The position numbers and the translations under genes are program-made. This document shows positions 6,473-8,001 of a stretch of DNA of 8,001 nt, in pieces. The stretch lies in the NCBI GenBank assembly GCA_021443625.1, contig JABUTP010000046.1, positions 2,665-10,665 on the forward strand. The letters are read 5' to 3'. Under the pieces are notes generated by a model. The model ran no database searches and was not told where the DNA came from. It was given only the letters and a program-made list of their open reading frames with translations. Source of the DNA: Bacteroidales bacterium. GTDB taxonomy: Bacteria; Bacteroidota; Bacteroidia; Bacteroidales; UBA932. The first letter of the stretch is position 1. Each line of letters starts with the position of its first letter.

Positions 6473-6502
6473 TGCAAAATTTAATCTAATAATTGTAGCA
6501 AT

Positions 6503-7852
6503 ATGACACCAAAAGAGTATGTTGACGGTTTTATGGCAGACGTCATTGCCAAGAATCCGGGCGAAATTGAATTTCATCAGGCAGTTCGTGAGGTTGTAGA
6601 GAGTGTTGCTCCCTACATCGTGGAAAATCCCCAGCTCCTCAAACTCAAAGTTATGGAGCGACTGGTCGAACCCGAGCGCGTTATCATGTTCAGGGTTCCC
6701 TGGGTTTCAGACTCCGGTGAGATTATGATAAACAAGGGTTACAGGGTTCAGTTCAACAGCGCGATTGGTCCTTATAAAGGTGGAATCCGCTTCCATTCAA
6801 GCGTGAACCTCAGCATTCTCAAGTTCCTCGGCTTCGAGCAGACATTCAAGAACAGTCTCACCACTCTTCCTATGGGTGGCGGCAAGGGCGGCTCCGATTT
6901 CAACCCGAGGGGCAAATCCGATATGGAGGTTATGCGTTTCTGCCAGAGTTTCGTATCCGAGCTCTATCGCCATATAGGTCCCGACACCGACGTTCCCGCA
7001 GGTGATATTGGTGTAGGCGGACGTGAGGTTGCCTATATGTTCGGACAGTACAAACGTCTCCGCGACGAGTTTACCGGTACCTTCACCGGCAAGGGGCTTA
7101 GCTTCGGCGGTTCTCTGGTTCGTCCCGAGGCCACCGGTTACGGCGCCTGCTATTTCGGTCAGGCAATGCTCGCAACCCGCGGCGACAGCTACCAGGGCAA
7201 GACCGTGGCCATCTCCGGTTCGGGTAACGTGGCCCAGTATGCGGCCAAGAAGTGCCTTGCACTCGGCGCCAAGGTTGTAACACTGTCCGACTCCAACGGA
7301 TACATTTTCGATCCCGACGGCATTGACGAGGAGAAACTCCAGTATGTATTTATGCTGAAGAATGTTCAGAGAGGACGTATCCGCGAATATGTTGCCAAAT
7401 ATCCCACTGCAGTTTATCACGAAGGTCAGCGTCCCTGGGGCGAGAAGTGCGACATCGCTATGCCTTGCGCAACTCAGAATGAACTCAACGAGGAGCAGGC
7501 CAAGACACTTCTTGCAAACGGTTGCATCTGCGTAGTGGAAGGCGCCAACATGCCCACCACTCCCGAAGCCATTGCAGCATTCCAGGCGGCCAAAATTCTC
7601 TACTCTCCCGGCAAGGCTTCCAACGCCGGCGGTGTGGCTACCTCGGGTCTCGAAATGTGTCAGAACTCCATGCGTCTCTCGTGGACGGCAGAGGAGGTCG
7701 ATCAGAAACTCCACGACATCATGATGAATATCCACGCCCGTTGTGTAGAGTTTGGAACAGAGCCTGACGGATATGTGAACTACGTGAAGGGTGCCAACCT
7801 TGCAGGTTTCATCAAGGTGGCCGATGCAATGCTCGCCCAGGGTGTAGTATAG
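6503..7852 (+). CDS. gdhA: NADP-type glutamate dehydrogenase (hexameric, about 50 kDa)
   Basis: This 449-residue cytosolic enzyme interconverts 2-oxoglutarate plus ammonium with glutamate. Its length and numbering run almost in register with E. coli GdhA. Visible residues are Lys92 in GPYKGGIRFH, Lys116 in QTFKNSLT and the catalytic Lys128 in PMGGGKGGSDFNP. Asp168 lies in PAGDIGVGGRE. The Rossmann motif GSGNVA is at 239-244, and SDSNG (262-266) ends the second strand. KASNAGGVATSGLEM (371-385) completes the glutamate site. The small hexameric class and the SDSNG region favour NADP and an assimilatory role, but cofactor choice is inferred. The ATG at 6503 is preceded by an exact Bacteroides promoter and no Shine-Dalgarno motif. 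TAG is followed at once by two in-frame TAA codons (7853-7858). No partner gene is in the unit; a terminator follows. Confidence 0.97.
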   Translation: MTPKEYVDGFMADVIAKNPGEIEFHQAVREVVESVAPYIVENPQLLKLKVMERLVEPERVIMFRVPWVSDSGEIMINKGYRVQFNSAIGPYKGGIRFHSSVNLSILKFLGFEQTFKNSLTTLPMGGGKGGSDFNPRGKSDMEVMRFCQSFVSELYRHIGPDTDVPAGDIGVGGREVAYMFGQYKRLRDEFTGTFTGKGLSFGGSLVRPEATGYGACYFGQAMLATRGDSYQGKTVAISGSGNVAQYAAKKCLALGAKVVTLSDSNGYIFDPDGIDEEKLQYVFMLKNVQRGRIREYVAKYPTAVYHEGQRPWGEKCDIAMPCATQNELNEEQAKTLLANGCICVVEGANMPTTPEAIAAFQAAKILYSPGKASNAGGVATSGLEMCQNSMRLSWTAEEVDQKLHDIMMNIHARCVEFGTEPDGYVNYVKGANLAGFIKVADAMLAQGVV

Positions 7853-7896
7853 TAATAATATGGGTTGTGTCCCCGGCAGAAAGGGACGATGCCCCC

Positions 7897-7936
7897 AAAA
7901 AGAGAAACCGGCCGTGATGGTCGGTTTCTCTTTTTT
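7897..7936. terminator. Symmetric terminator between gdhA and a convergent gene
   Basis: A 17-bp stem pairs 7897-7913 with 7919-7935, with one G-U pair (7911/7921), loop GTGAT and a T-run at 7931-7936. The opposite strand also ends in five T after the stem, so it can serve gdhA on the plus strand and the glycine-rich gene arriving on the minus strand. A small GTCCC/GGGAC inverted repeat (7869-7873, 7883-7887) lies just upstream. Confidence 0.92.
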
Positions 7937-7959
7937 GTATCCGGTGAATATGATTCCCG

Positions 7960-8001
7960 TTACGGCCTTCCGCCGAATCCTCCGCCACCGAAACCGCCGC
8001 C
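7960..8001 (-). CDS. Glycine-rich C-terminus of a minus-strand protein (5' part outside window)
   Basis: Read on the minus strand, the last 39 bases before a TAA at 7962-7960 encode GGGFGGGGFGGRP. Such Gly/Phe tails are common at the end of TPM-domain (YgcG-like) membrane proteins in Bacteroidales, but also in other secreted or RNA-binding proteins, so no function is assigned. The convergent arrangement with gdhA, with a bidirectional-looking terminator between, supports a real gene end here. Only 13 codons are visible, too few for certainty. Confidence 0.55.
   Translation of the reverse strand, partial: GGGFGGGGFGGRP

Noticed and set aside
6326..6502. Small RNA or riboswitch in the divergent intergenic region
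   Set aside because: The gdhA leader predicted from its promoter is only about 25 nt and the antiporter leader about 18 nt, too short for a known riboswitch. No terminator-like hairpin is present.
6797..7735. Long minus-strand open frame (312 codons) opposite gdhA
   Set aside because: It is fully covered by the strongly conserved gdhA coding sequence. The product is low-complexity in composition and has no family motif.

Overview
The window looks like the chromosome of a member of the Bacteroidales. Three things point there: BACON-domain lipoprotein architecture, a gene of the Bacteroidetes-restricted DUF4301 type, and a promoter of the Bacteroides form (TTTG, 20 nt, TAnnTTTG). Starts are preceded by A/T-rich sequence, not by Shine-Dalgarno motifs, which also fits. 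Third codon positions lean to G/C. I cannot name a genus.

Layout, left to right. Positions 1-1300 (+) hold the 3' part of dapA, cut at what should be its catalytic lysine codon, followed after 4 nt by ddh (meso-diaminopimelate dehydrogenase). The pair ends at a strong intrinsic terminator (1324-1360). Positions 1429-3819 (+) hold a single-gene unit for a 796-residue surface lipoprotein: signal peptide with lipobox, four tandem BACON-type beta-sandwich repeats, an acidic linker and a Cys/Trp/Tyr-rich C-terminal domain of the Fibrobacter major paralogous (FISUMP) type. It is closed by a second terminator (3832-3876). Only 26 nt later starts a 489-residue DUF4301-type protein (3903-5372, +) with sugar-nucleotidyltransferase-like motifs. 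It converges with, and overlaps by 4 nt, a CaCA-family Na+/Ca2+ antiporter gene (6325-5369, -). A 177-bp divergent intergenic region separates the antiporter from the NADP-type glutamate dehydrogenase gene gdhA (6503-7852, +). That region has a textbook Bacteroides promoter for gdhA, a good -7 box for the antiporter and several inverted repeats. gdhA ends in three consecutive in-frame stops and a symmetric terminator (7897-7936). Beyond it the last 13 codons of a glycine-rich minus-strand gene enter the window.

How the genes relate. DapA and Ddh belong to one pathway: aspartate semialdehyde to dihydrodipicolinate, then (after DapB, not in this window) tetrahydrodipicolinate directly to meso-DAP, serving peptidoglycan and lysine. 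Ddh and GdhA are both NADPH-dependent reductive aminations that fix free ammonium. That is a thematic link and not evidence of co-regulation. The lipoprotein, the DUF4301 protein and the antiporter have no evident functional tie to each other. I find no mobile element, CRISPR array, tRNA or rRNA. I see no convincing new multi-gene system. The least-understood parts are the DUF4301 protein and the BACON/FISUMP lipoprotein.
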